Part shown: one piece after another, positions 43,519-51,846 of the stretch
How positions within the stretch are numbered: the first letter of the stretch is position 1
Layout: each line of letters starts with the position of its first letter
Source: Pseudomonas paracarnis
GTDB lineage: Bacteria; Pseudomonadota; Gammaproteobacteria; Pseudomonadales; Pseudomonadaceae
DNA length: 64,000 bases
Direction: 5' to 3'
Assembly: GCF_904063055.1 (NCBI RefSeq)
Contig: NZ_CAJFCN010000002.1
Location: 531,023 to 595,022, forward strand
Position numbers and translations under genes: made by a program
Notes under the pieces: model-generated
The model's database searches: none
The model's input: only the letters and a program-made list of their open reading frames with translations
What the model was told of the DNA's origin: nothing

Positions 43519-44397
43519 ATGCGCGCTCTACTCGTGCTGTTCAGTCTGCTGCTGCCGGTTTCGATGGCTCACGCCGCCGACAAACTCCAAGTAGTCACCA
43601 GCTTCAGTATTCTCAATGACATCACCCACCAGATCGGTGGCGAGCATATCCAGATCAGCAACATGGTCGGCCCGGACGCCGACGCCCATACCTATGAACC
43701 CACGCCGGATGACGCCAAGGCATTGCTCAAGGCCAAGGTCATCATCAAGAACGGCCTGGGTTTCGAGCCGTGGCTGGACCGCCTGGTTACCAGCACCGAA
43801 ACCAAAGCAACGGTGGTCACCGCCAGCAAAGGCGTGATTTCCCACACCATGGACGAGGATGGCGAAACCATTCCCGACCCGCACGCCTGGCACAACCTGG
43901 CCAATGCCGAGATTTATGTGAGCAACATCACCAAGGCCCTGGTGGCCGCCGACCCGGCCAACAAGACCGCCTACCTGCGCAACAGCCAGGCCTACCTCAA
44001 ACAAATCCATAGCCTGCTGGAAGAGGCCAAGGCCAAGTTCGGCGCCCTGCCACCGGGTAACCGCCGCATCGTCACCTCCCATGACGCCTTCGGCTACCTG
44101 GGCCAGGCCTATGGCATCCAGTTCCTCGCGCCCCAGGGCTTGTCCACTGAACGTGACCCTTCGGCCGCTGAAGTTGCCGCACTGATCACCCAGATTCGCA
44201 AGGACAAGGTCAAAGCCGTGTTCATGGAAAACATCAAAGACTCGCGCCTGCTCAAGCAGATCGCTGACGAAAGCGGCGCACAGATCGGCGGCACGCTGTA
44301 CTCCGACGCCCTCGCCGCAGAAGGCCCGGCCAGCACCTTTATCGGGCTGTTCGAATACAACCTCAACACCCTGTGCGCCGCACTGAGCCAGCCATGA
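43519..44397 (+). CDS. Metal ABC transporter periplasmic binding protein (ZnuA-like, cluster A-I)
   Basis: 292 aa. Signal peptide MRALLVLFSLLLPVSMAHA. Metal-binding residues of the zinc/manganese class are visible: His in DADAHTYEPTPDD, His in PDPHAWHN, His in TSHDAFGYL, and Asp in LYSDALAAEGP. A long His-rich loop, common in ZnuA proteins, is absent; the loop here is acidic (MDEDGETIPDPH). Overlaps the carbonic anhydrase start (ATGA). Probably a second zinc-uptake system alongside a ZnuA encoded elsewhere. Confidence 0.9.
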   Translation: MRALLVLFSLLLPVSMAHAADKLQVVTSFSILNDITHQIGGEHIQISNMVGPDADAHTYEPTPDDAKALLKAKVIIKNGLGFEPWLDRLVTSTETKATVVTASKGVISHTMDEDGETIPDPHAWHNLANAEIYVSNITKALVAADPANKTAYLRNSQAYLKQIHSLLEEAKAKFGALPPGNRRIVTSHDAFGYLGQAYGIQFLAPQGLSTERDPSAAEVAALITQIRKDKVKAVFMENIKDSRLLKQIADESGAQIGGTLYSDALAAEGPASTFIGLFEYNLNTLCAALSQP

Positions 44398-44954
44398 TCC
44401 GCAAAAATCCTTCCGGCGACCTGCCGGTGATTGCCGAATCGGCCTACGTCGACAAGACCGCGATCATCTGCGGCAAAGTCATCATCGGTGAGAACGTGTT
44501 CGTCGGCCCTTACGCCGTGATCCGCGCCGACGAAGTGGATGCCAGCGGCGCCATGGACCCGATCACCATCGGCGCCAACTCCAACATCCAGGACGGCGTG
44601 GTCATCCACTCCAAATCCGGCGCAGCAGTGACCATCGGAGAATTCACCTCCATCGCTCACCGCTCCATCGTCCACGGCCCCTGCACAGTGGGCGACCGCG
44701 TGTTTATTGGCTTCAACAGTGTGCTGTTCAATTGCGCCGTGGGCGATGGGTGCGTGGTGCGCCACAACTCGGTAGTCGACGGCCGCGACCTGCCCGCCGC
44801 TTTCTACGTGCCCTCCACCACGCGTATCGGCCCCAACACCGACTTGTCGCACTTCCCGCCGGTGAGTGTCAGCGCCTCGGAGTTTTCCGAAGACGTGGCA
44901 CGCACCAACGTCGACCTGGTGCGCGGCTACAAAGCCCTGCAAAACGAGTTCTGA
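44394..44954 (+). CDS. Gamma-class carbonic anhydrase-like protein
   Basis: 186 aa, left-handed beta-helix hexapeptide repeats throughout (AIICGKVIIGENVFVGPYAV, ITIGANSNIQDGVVIHS, TVGDRVFIGFNSVLF). Histidines in VVIHSKSG and IAHRSIVHG occupy the metal-ligand positions. Gamma enzymes can use iron or cobalt in place of zinc, so this can substitute for zinc-dependent carbonic anhydrases. Position and overlaps place it in the folE2 operon; three bases separate it from the dihydroorotase gene. Confidence 0.88.
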   Translation: MIRKNPSGDLPVIAESAYVDKTAIICGKVIIGENVFVGPYAVIRADEVDASGAMDPITIGANSNIQDGVVIHSKSGAAVTIGEFTSIAHRSIVHGPCTVGDRVFIGFNSVLFNCAVGDGCVVRHNSVVDGRDLPAAFYVPSTTRIGPNTDLSHFPPVSVSASEFSEDVARTNVDLVRGYKALQNEF

Positions 44955-44957
44955 ACC

Positions 44958-46295
44958 ATGAGCCGCCTGCTGATCCGCAACGCCCGCCTGGTCAACGAGG
45001 GCCAGGTATTCGACGCCGACGTACTGATCACCAATGGTCGTATCGAGAAGATTGCCGCCAGCATTCAAGGCGATAACGAACCGGTGGAAATCGATGCCAA
45101 CGGCCAGTGGCTGCTGCCAGGCATGATCGACGACCAGGTGCACTTTCGCGAACCCGGTGCGCCGGAAAAAGGCAGCTTCTACAGCGAATCCCGCGCGGCG
45201 GTGGCCGGTGGTATCACCAGCTTCATGGACATGCCCAACACTCACCCGGCCACCTTGAACCTGGAAGCCCTGGCCGATAAAAAGCGCCGTGCCGCACTGC
45301 ATTCAGTGGCCAACTACGGCTTTCATTTTGGCGTGAGCAACGACAACCTCGACACCGTCGCGGCCCTCGCTCCTCGTGAAGTGGCTGGAGTCAAAGTGTT
45401 CATGGGCGCATCCACCGGCAATATGCTGGTGGACGACCCACGCGTTCTGGAGCGCCTGTTTGCCGAGGTGCCGACCATCCTGCTCGCTCACTGCGAACAC
45501 ACGCCCAGCATCCTGGCCAACGAGCAACGCCTGCGCGAACGCTTCGGCGAGCATATTCCCGCAGTCGCCCACCCGCTGATCCGCGATGCCGAGGCCTGTT
45601 ATCGCTCGTCATCGTTTGCCGTGGAATTGGCCAAACGCCATGGCACGCGCCTGCATGTGTTGCACCTGACCACCGCGCGGGAACTGGCGTTGTTCGAAGA
45701 CAAGCCCCTGGCCGACAAGCACATCACCGCCGAGGTCTGCCTGCACCACCTGCTGTTCGATGACCGCGATTACCACCACCTCGGCCACCAGATCAAATGC
45801 AACCCGGCGATCAAGACCCGCACCGACCGCGACGCGCTGCGCCTGGCATTATTGAGTGATCGTCTGGATGTGATTGGCACCGACCATGCGCCGCATACCT
45901 GGGCGCAAAAACAGTTGGGCTATCGGCAAGCACCCTCGGGCTTGCCTCTGGTGCAGCATGCCCTGCCGGCGTTACTGGAGTTGGTGGCCGACGGGCATTT
46001 GCCCTTGACCACTCTGGTAGCCAAGACCAGCCACCGCGTGGCCGACCTGTTTGCCATCGCTGATCGCGGCTACGTGCGCGAAGGCTACTGGGCCGACCTG
46101 GTACTGATCAAACCGGAGCCTGCCGGCAAGCCGGTCAACAGCCAGCCTATTCTCGCCCGCTGCGGCTGGACACCCTTTGCAGAACGCAGCTTTCGCCACA
46201 GCGTGAGTACCACACTGGTCAGCGGCCACCTGGCCTGGCACAACGGCCAGGTGGTCAACAGTTGCCAGGGCTTGCCCCTGCAGTTCGGGCGTTAA
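44958..46295 (+). CDS. pyrQ: Dihydroorotase (PyrQ-type)
   Basis: 445 aa amidohydrolase. N-terminal LIRNARLVNEGQVFDADVLI, metal site motif MIDDQVHFREPGAPEKG (about 55-71), MDMPNTHP, AHCEHTPS, LHLTTARE and the C-terminal IGTDHAPHTWAQK. The first His of the usual HxH is Gln (DDQVH), as in a recognised dihydroorotase subtype. Converts carbamoyl-aspartate to dihydroorotate. This is the zinc-starvation paralogue in the Zur operon. The stop overlaps the convergent DUF3617 gene by 4 bp. Confidence 0.9.
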   Translation: MSRLLIRNARLVNEGQVFDADVLITNGRIEKIAASIQGDNEPVEIDANGQWLLPGMIDDQVHFREPGAPEKGSFYSESRAAVAGGITSFMDMPNTHPATLNLEALADKKRRAALHSVANYGFHFGVSNDNLDTVAALAPREVAGVKVFMGASTGNMLVDDPRVLERLFAEVPTILLAHCEHTPSILANEQRLRERFGEHIPAVAHPLIRDAEACYRSSSFAVELAKRHGTRLHVLHLTTARELALFEDKPLADKHITAEVCLHHLLFDDRDYHHLGHQIKCNPAIKTRTDRDALRLALLSDRLDVIGTDHAPHTWAQKQLGYRQAPSGLPLVQHALPALLELVADGHLPLTTLVAKTSHRVADLFAIADRGYVREGYWADLVLIKPEPAGKPVNSQPILARCGWTPFAERSFRHSVSTTLVSGHLAWHNGQVVNSCQGLPLQFGR

Positions 46296-46813
46296 GCGCG
46301 GGGTTTGACCGAACCGCAATCGTTGCCCAGCCACTGAGCGTGGCTGTCCAGGCTACCCTTCTGCTGGATCCCGGTGGCATTGAAGGTACCGTTGACGCTG
46401 GTGGTGAATTCTTTCTGGCTCTGAAACGTTGCCACCCCAGTGCCCTGGGCTTTCGGGCAACTGAAGCGGAACTTCCACTGGTTGCCGCTCTTGTCGGTGA
46501 CTTCCTGTTTGCAGCCCGATTGAGGGTCGGTCAGGGGGATCGAATCGGAGGCCACCTGGGCCGGGGTCAGGCACACCTGTACGCCTTTACCGGCCATGTT
46601 AATGCCTTGTTTTTCGAGCATGGCGCGCTGTTCAGGGGTCATCTGTTGCTTGAGTTGACCGAGGATCAGCGACAAGTCCGGCAGGTCCTGGTTATCGACT
46701 TTCATATTGCTGGTGGTCAATTCCCACAAGCCCGGCGCCAGCATCTGCGCCTGTGCCGCCACAGGCAGCGACAAACCAACAACCATGGCCAAACCAAGCA
46801 GACGAGCATTCAT
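46292..46813 (-). CDS. DUF3617 secreted protein
   Basis: 173 aa. Signal peptide MNARLLGLAMVVGLSLPVAAQA; then APGLWELTTSNMKVDNQDLP, a QQMTPEQRAMLEKQG helix, VCLTPAQVA and paired cysteines (SGCKQEV, RFSCPKAQG), typical of DUF3617. Exported, function unknown. It shares a 130-bp promoter region with the divergent cardiolipin synthase gene. Confidence 0.85.
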   Translation of the reverse strand: MNARLLGLAMVVGLSLPVAAQAQMLAPGLWELTTSNMKVDNQDLPDLSLILGQLKQQMTPEQRAMLEKQGINMAGKGVQVCLTPAQVASDSIPLTDPQSGCKQEVTDKSGNQWKFRFSCPKAQGTGVATFQSQKEFTTSVNGTFNATGIQQKGSLDSHAQWLGNDCGSVKPRA

Positions 46814-46943
46814 CGGGTAACTCCTGGGTAATTGTGGGCGTTAGACGTCGCAAAGCAGCCAGTGTTGCATGGCAAATAAAATAGCGACATTCACAGCCGT
46901 TCATGGTCTGTTACGCACTGGACTGCCTGGAGTTACGTCGTTC

Positions 46944-48383
46944 ATGGATTTCTTTGGCCCGCACCTGCTCGCCTACGTCATTGCCACGCTGCACTTTCTT
47001 GGAACGCTCGCCGCGATCCACGCAGTACTGACCGTGCGCACCGCACAAGGCTCGATTGCCTGGGCGTTGTCACTGATGTTCATGCCCTACCTGACGCTGA
47101 TCCCCTACCTGATTTTCGGCCGCAGCACGTTCGACGCGTACATCCAGGCCCGTCGCCAGGCCAACCAGGAAATGCACACGGCCATCACCGAATTGAACTG
47201 GCGCCCCTGGGTGGAGGAAGCGCTCGCGGCGCGCAATTCCAGCGCCTATGCCTCCTTGCGCGCCATGCCCAAGCTGGGCCGCATGCCGTGCCTGGCCAAC
47301 AACGAAGTGCGCCTGTTGATCAATGGCGATGCCACGTTCGGCGCGATCTTCGAGGCTATCCGTAACGCAAAGACCGCCGTGCTGTTCCAGTTTTTCATCA
47401 TTCACGATGACGAACTGGGCCGTCAATTGCAGGCCCTGTTGAGGGAAAAAGCCGCTCAGGGCGTGGCCATTTATGTGCTGTACGACCGCATCGGCAGTCA
47501 CGCCCTGCCCCATCGTTATGTGCAAGCGCTGCGTGACGCTGGCGTGCAGGTCAAGGCATTCGCCACCCGCAGTGGCTGGCTCAATCGCTTCCAGGTCAAC
47601 TTCCGTAACCATCGCAAGATCGTCGTGGTGGACGGCATCACCGGTTTTGTCGGCGGGCATAACGTAGGCGATGAATACCTGGGTAAAAAACCGCCGCTGG
47701 CGCCATGGCGCGATACCCATGTGCAGGTCGCAGGCCCAGTGGTGGCATGCCTGCAGGAGTCGTTTGCCGAGGACTGGTTCTGGGCCGCACGGGAACTGCC
47801 GCCGCTGATCCTGCCGGACGCCTACCCGGAAGACGGCGTGCTCTGCCAGTTGCTTGCCAGTGGGCCAGCGGACCCTTATGAAACCTGCTCGCTGTTTTTC
47901 GTCGAGGCCATCCATGCCGCGACCAAGCGGGTGTGGATCACCAGCCCCTATTTCATCCCCGACGAGGCGGTGTTTGCCGCCCTGCGCCTGGCGGTATTGC
48001 GCGGAGTCGATGTGCGCCTGCTGCTGCCGTCACGGCCCGACCACCGCATCGTATATGCCGCATCCAGCCTGTACGCCAACGAAGCGGTGCGAGCAGGCGT
48101 GCGAGTGTTTCGCTACACACCGGGCTTTTTGCATCAGAAGGTGGTGTTGGTAGACAGCGAAATCAGCGCCATTGGCAGCGCCAACATGGACAACCGTTCG
48201 TTCCGGCTGAATTTTGAAGTGATGCTGCTGACGGTGGATGAAGCCTTCGCCAGCCAGGTTGAACAAATGTTGCTGGATGACTTTGCCCTGGCCCATGAAG
48301 TCAGCCAGGAAGAAAGCCGCGAGACCCGTCGCCTGCAACAACTGGGGATGCGCATTGCACGCCTGATCTCACCCATCCTCTAA
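46944..48383 (+). CDS. clsA: Cardiolipin synthase (ClsA type)
   Basis: 479 aa from the ATG at 46944 ([20 protein letters not shown]). In-frame codons back to 46869 give an unlikely extension, though GGAG sits 13 bases upstream, rather far. Two N-terminal membrane helices, then two PLD domains with HRKIVVVDG (first HKD) and [23 protein letters not shown] (second HKD, then the conserved GSAN). Condenses two phosphatidylglycerols to cardiolipin in the inner membrane. Followed by a REP pair. Confidence 0.93.
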   Translation: MDFFGPHLLAYVIATLHFLGTLAAIHAVLTVRTAQGSIAWALSLMFMPYLTLIPYLIFGRSTFDAYIQARRQANQEMHTAITELNWRPWVEEALAARNSSAYASLRAMPKLGRMPCLANNEVRLLINGDATFGAIFEAIRNAKTAVLFQFFIIHDDELGRQLQALLREKAAQGVAIYVLYDRIGSHALPHRYVQALRDAGVQVKAFATRSGWLNRFQVNFRNHRKIVVVDGITGFVGGHNVGDEYLGKKPPLAPWRDTHVQVAGPVVACLQESFAEDWFWAARELPPLILPDAYPEDGVLCQLLASGPADPYETCSLFFVEAIHAATKRVWITSPYFIPDEAVFAALRLAVLRGVDVRLLLPSRPDHRIVYAASSLYANEAVRAGVRVFRYTPGFLHQKVVLVDSEISAIGSANMDNRSFRLNFEVMLLTVDEAFASQVEQMLLDDFALAHEVSQEESRETRRLQQLGMRIARLISPIL

Positions 48384-48401
48384 CCGCCAATACAAAACCA
48401 A

Positions 48402-48490
48402 TGTGGGAGCTGGCTTGCCTGCGATAGCGGTGTTTCAGTCGACTCATCCGGTCCTGATACAACGCTATCGCAGGCAAGCCAGCTCCCACA
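48402..48490. repeat. REP inverted pair (GCTGGC type)
   Basis: Perfect 24-bp arms 48402-48425 and 48467-48490 with a 41-bp spacer, between convergent clsA and cfa. Confidence 0.95.
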
Positions 48491-48514
48491 GTTTTGAGCT
48501 TCAGTGCCTGGTGG

Positions 48515-49699
48515 TCAACGGTAGAGATCTTCCCGCGTCCACGGCAGTTCATGCCCGCCATCAGCATGGGGTTTCACTGCCAGTATCTGGTGCAGGTTGA
48601 TCCAGCCACGGGCAAATGCATAAGCGCAACCGGCCAGGTACAGCCGCCAGATGCGTAGCGCCTGCTCTGGCACCATCTTCGCCGCTGCTTCCAGGTTGTC
48701 TTCCAGGCGTTCGCTCCAATGGTCCAATGTGCGGGCGTAATGCATACGCAGGCTTTCGACATCGACCACTTCCAGCCCTGCTTCGCTGATCTCGGCGGTC
48801 ATCATGGCCAGGTGCGGCAGTTCACCATTAGGGAACACGTAGCGCTCGATAAACTCGCCGGCTCCACGGCCTACGGGGCGGCCGTCGGTGTGCTTGGCGG
48901 TGATGCCATGGTTCATCACCAGGCCGCCTTCACGCACTGCGCCGAACAGGGTCCGGCAGTATTGCGCCAGGTTGGCGTGGCCGACGTGTTCGAACATGCC
49001 CACGCTCACGACTTTGTCGAAACGACCGTCCTGGGGCAGGTCGCGGTAGTCGAGTAATTGCAGGTCGACCTGGTCTTCCAGGCCTTCGGCTTTCACCCGC
49101 TCCTTGGCCAGCGCCAGTTGTTCCTTGCTCAAGGTGATGCCGAACACCTTGACCCCGAACTCACGTGCGGCATAACGCGCCAGCCCGCCCCAGCCGCAGC
49201 CCACATCGAGCAGATACTCACCCGGCTGCAGCCGCAACTTGCGGCACAGGTGGCGGAATTTGTCTTGTTGGGCCTGATCGATCGACTCGCTGCCGGTTTC
49301 GAAATAACCGCAGGAGTAGGCCATGTCCTGGTCCAGCCATAGCTGGTAGAACTCGTTGGACAGGTCGTAATGGTAGGAAATGGCCGCCGCGTCGGTGGCC
49401 TTATCGTGAATCGAGCGCACCGGACGACTCTCCTCGTCGTCATCGACCAAAGCGTGACTCAACTCGTCACATACCCTGATCACTTCGGTGATGGAGCCTT
49501 CCAGCTCCAGCTTGCCCTCGACGAAGGCTTCGCCCAGTGAGTCGAGTGTTGGATGGGTCAGCCTGGATACAACCGTGGGGTCCTTGACCACGATGGTGAC
49601 ACTGGGCTCAGGGCCCAAGTTGAATTCATGGCCGTCCCAGAGTCGAAGACGCAGCGGTAGCTGAAGATTCTGTAAGGCCGGTGGAAGTTGCGCGAGCAT
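48515..49699 (-). CDS. cfa: Cyclopropane-fatty-acid-phospholipid synthase
   Basis: 394 aa. SAM-binding motif YLLDVGCGWGGLARYAA (about 165), preceded by YHYDLSNEFYQLWLD and AYSCGYF, with the C-terminal WRLYLAGCAYAFARGWI. Methylenates cis double bonds of membrane phospholipids, typically in stationary phase. An AAGGGGGG tract lies upstream of the ATG. It is 87 bp downstream of the bufferin cluster on the same strand, so read-through is possible but no functional link is evident. Confidence 0.93.
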   Translation of the reverse strand: MLAQLPPALQNLQLPLRLRLWDGHEFNLGPEPSVTIVVKDPTVVSRLTHPTLDSLGEAFVEGKLELEGSITEVIRVCDELSHALVDDDEESRPVRSIHDKATDAAAISYHYDLSNEFYQLWLDQDMAYSCGYFETGSESIDQAQQDKFRHLCRKLRLQPGEYLLDVGCGWGGLARYAAREFGVKVFGITLSKEQLALAKERVKAEGLEDQVDLQLLDYRDLPQDGRFDKVVSVGMFEHVGHANLAQYCRTLFGAVREGGLVMNHGITAKHTDGRPVGRGAGEFIERYVFPNGELPHLAMMTAEISEAGLEVVDVESLRMHYARTLDHWSERLEDNLEAAAKMVPEQALRIWRLYLAGCAYAFARGWINLHQILAVKPHADGGHELPWTREDLYR

Positions 49700-49786
49700 G
49701 AGTAGTCCCCCCTTGTTTCAGACGTCTGCTGTGAGGGTAGACCATGCCAAACAAAGTAGGAAGCTATCGAATGAATAGCTCCCCTT

Positions 49787-50575
49787 CTATGGCGCTCGGC
49801 GCTCGAGCAAACCTTCCTGGACCCACTGTTTCAGCCAAGTGGCCGCTTGCAGCGACGCCCCCTCTGAATAAGTGACCGTCAGCTCAGTACACAGTTCTGA
49901 AAAATTCCAGCCCATGGTCACCATGCCCGACAGCGCACAGGCTTCAGCGGCTTCCAGGCTGCGGTAGTGGCAGCGGTTCTGGTTGCGCCACACCAGGCAG
50001 ATCTGCGCCGGTTCCAGCGCCCCGCTGCCGGGGAAATCCGACTCATCCTTGCTGGCTCGCCAGATCGCCACCGTGTTGAAACGGCAAAGCAACTGCTGCA
50101 CCGAAGGCACCAGCGCAACCTGCAAGGTGGGCCAGTCTTCAGGCGCCAGGTGCGCCATGTCATTCAAGGTCAGCGGCTCCCCTTCGGCGGCGTCAAACGC
50201 CAAGGTGAACGCCCACTCCAGACGTGCCAACTCAGCCAAAGGCGCACTGTGCGCAGCCATCAGATGCTCAACGATAAACATCGCAAAGCGCTCGCCCAAC
50301 CAGCGCACGCTGTAATGGGCCGAGGGATAACGGCGGATGTAGGCCTCGGTCAGCGAGCAAAACTGCTCATCTCCCAGCCAATACCAGATGGCACCGAAAT
50401 CATGGCGCAGTACCTCTTGCAGACGCGACAGGTAGGCGTTGTGGTAAATCGCCAGGCCGGTGTCCACATCCAACGTCGGCCCTCCCAGCAAGGTAGCGGC
50501 AAAGCCACTGTTGGCCGGGGGCGCTTCGGATAATAGATGCTGTTCAAACGCCAACTGCCAGTCGATCAGGCGCAT
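49787..50575 (-). CDS. bufC: DUF2063 partner of MNIO enzyme (BufC-like)
   Basis: 262 aa. N-terminal DUF2063 region: LIDWQLAFEQHLLS, LAIYHNAYLSRLQEVLRHDF, and AYIRRYPSAHYSVRWLGERF. A C-terminal domain ends WLKQWVQEGLLERRAP, like the winged-helix tail of these proteins. DUF2063 proteins recognise the RiPP precursor and present it to the DUF692 enzyme. The start overlaps the bufB end by 10 bp. Confidence 0.85.
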   Translation of the reverse strand: MRLIDWQLAFEQHLLSEAPPANSGFAATLLGGPTLDVDTGLAIYHNAYLSRLQEVLRHDFGAIWYWLGDEQFCSLTEAYIRRYPSAHYSVRWLGERFAMFIVEHLMAAHSAPLAELARLEWAFTLAFDAAEGEPLTLNDMAHLAPEDWPTLQVALVPSVQQLLCRFNTVAIWRASKDESDFPGSGALEPAQICLVWRNQNRCHYRSLEAAEACALSGMVTMGWNFSELCTELTVTYSEGASLQAATWLKQWVQEGLLERRAP

Positions 50576-51411
50576 AACGCTCTCCGGGCCAAGGCGCTGG
50601 CACCCAACTCACGGGCTTTGTTCAACTCGGTGAGTAATTCTTCGAAGGGTGGAAAATGGTCATCGCGTTCCAGTAACGTCGACACGGGGCCCAGATGTTC
50701 GAGAGTCTGCTGATACAGCGCCCACACCGGGTCGCACACTGGATGGTCATGGGTATCGACCACATAGTCGCCATAGTCCATATGCCCTGCCAAATGCAGC
50801 TGGCGAATGCTTTCGGGTGGCAGGTTGCGAATGAAGGTCCAGGCATCAAAACCATGGTTACGTGCGCTGACGTAGACGTTGTTGACGTCCAGCAGCAATT
50901 GGCAGCCGCTCAGGTGGGCCAAGGCGTTGAGGAACTCCCACTCGGTGAATTCATCCGCCTTGGAACGCACGTAGCTGGAGACATTTTCCAGTACCAGCGG
51001 TCGCTGCAACACGTCCTGCACCTGACGTACACGGCCGGCCACGTGGTAAAGGCTTTCTTCGGTGTAAGGCAGGGGTAACAAATCATGTAACTGGTGCGCG
51101 CTGCCACGGCTCCAGCACAGGTGATCGGAAATCCATGCCGGCTGAATGCGCTCTGCGAGCTGTTTGATGTGATTCAGGTAATCCATATCGAGGGCATGTG
51201 GCCCGCCGATGGACAACGACACACCGTGCATCACCAAGGGGTAACGCTCGGCTATCGCATCCAGGTAGTACAAGGCCTTGCCGCCCTGCACCAGGTAGTT
51301 CTCGGAGATCACTTCGAACCAATCCACGGCCGGCGACTGTTCAAGGATCTGGTGGTAGTACTCACTGCGTAAACCCAGGCCGTAACCCAGACTTGGAAGG
51401 GACGCGGACAT
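50566..51411 (-). CDS. bufB: DUF692 multinuclear non-heme iron oxidase (BufB-like)
   Basis: 281 aa, TIM-barrel MNIO family. Metal-ligand-bearing segments are visible: MHGVSLSIGG, WISDHLCWSRG, VLENVSSYV, LLLDVNNVYVSARNHG, LHLAGHMDYGDYVVDTHDHP and LLERDDHFPPFEEL. MNIOs oxidise cysteines of precursor peptides to heterocycles or thioamides. It lies between the Cys-rich precursor gene and the DUF2063 partner. The precursor therefore very likely becomes a modified copper-binding bufferin. Confidence 0.9.
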   Translation of the reverse strand: MSASLPSLGYGLGLRSEYYHQILEQSPAVDWFEVISENYLVQGGKALYYLDAIAERYPLVMHGVSLSIGGPHALDMDYLNHIKQLAERIQPAWISDHLCWSRGSAHQLHDLLPLPYTEESLYHVAGRVRQVQDVLQRPLVLENVSSYVRSKADEFTEWEFLNALAHLSGCQLLLDVNNVYVSARNHGFDAWTFIRNLPPESIRQLHLAGHMDYGDYVVDTHDHPVCDPVWALYQQTLEHLGPVSTLLERDDHFPPFEELLTELNKARELGASALARRALCA

Positions 51412-51478
51412 GACTCACTCCAGGGCAAAGTGTCCGCAGCGGTGGCAGGCAGCCGCCGCGGTTGCACTCGTTTGCCGG

Positions 51479-51730
51479 TTACTCGCCGACTGTACCGCCA
51501 GCGGCGTCACAGGCCGATTTGGTCATGGCCTTGAAGCCCATCCCTTTGCACTCGCCCTGGCCCTTGCACGCGTGGTCCTTGGTTTTGCAGTCGTTCATGC
51601 CTTTGCAGGAGGTCACGCCGTAGCAGTGAACGGTGGCGTCTGCCGCTTGTACCTGGGTGGCCACACCCGCGAACAGAGAAGCAGCGGCCATTGCGAGGGC
51701 GGCACCAGCAGCAGCGGATTTAATGCTCAT
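51479..51730 (-). CDS. bufA: Bufferin-type metallophore precursor (Cys-rich RiPP precursor)
   Basis: 83 aa from the ATG at 51730, with GAGGAA upstream. A long Sec signal (MSIKSAAAGAALAMAAASLF to QVQAA) is followed by a mature peptide of about 54 aa with six cysteines: VHCYGVTSCKGMNDCKT, HACKGQGECKGMGF and SACDAAGG. The CKG repeats resemble the BufA2/DUF2282-type periplasmic bufferins. Such peptides are Cys-modified by the DUF692 enzyme before export and buffer copper. Exact subfamily (BufA1 or BufA2) is uncertain. Confidence 0.85.
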   Translation of the reverse strand: MSIKSAAAGAALAMAAASLFAGVATQVQAADATVHCYGVTSCKGMNDCKTKDHACKGQGECKGMGFKAMTKSACDAAGGTVGE

Positions 51731-51793
51731 TGTTGTATTCCTCATGATCAGTAGTGGAGCCGATCTGAACGGATTGTTCAGTCTCGACACAGC

Positions 51794-51822
51794 ACTAGAG
51801 TGAGGCCCCCTGTCGGCGTTAC
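51794..51822 (-). promoter_or_regulatory. Candidate ECF-type promoter for the bufferin operon
   Basis: On the minus strand GTAACG (51817-51822) and TCTAGT (51794-51799) are 17 bp apart, giving a leader of about 58 bases to the bufA ATG. GTAAC-type -35 elements are typical of ECF sigma factors, and clusters of this type are often ECF-controlled. No sigma/anti-sigma genes are in the window. Confidence 0.35.
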
Positions 51823-51846
51823 AGCCGTGTGCAAATATTTGTGAAA

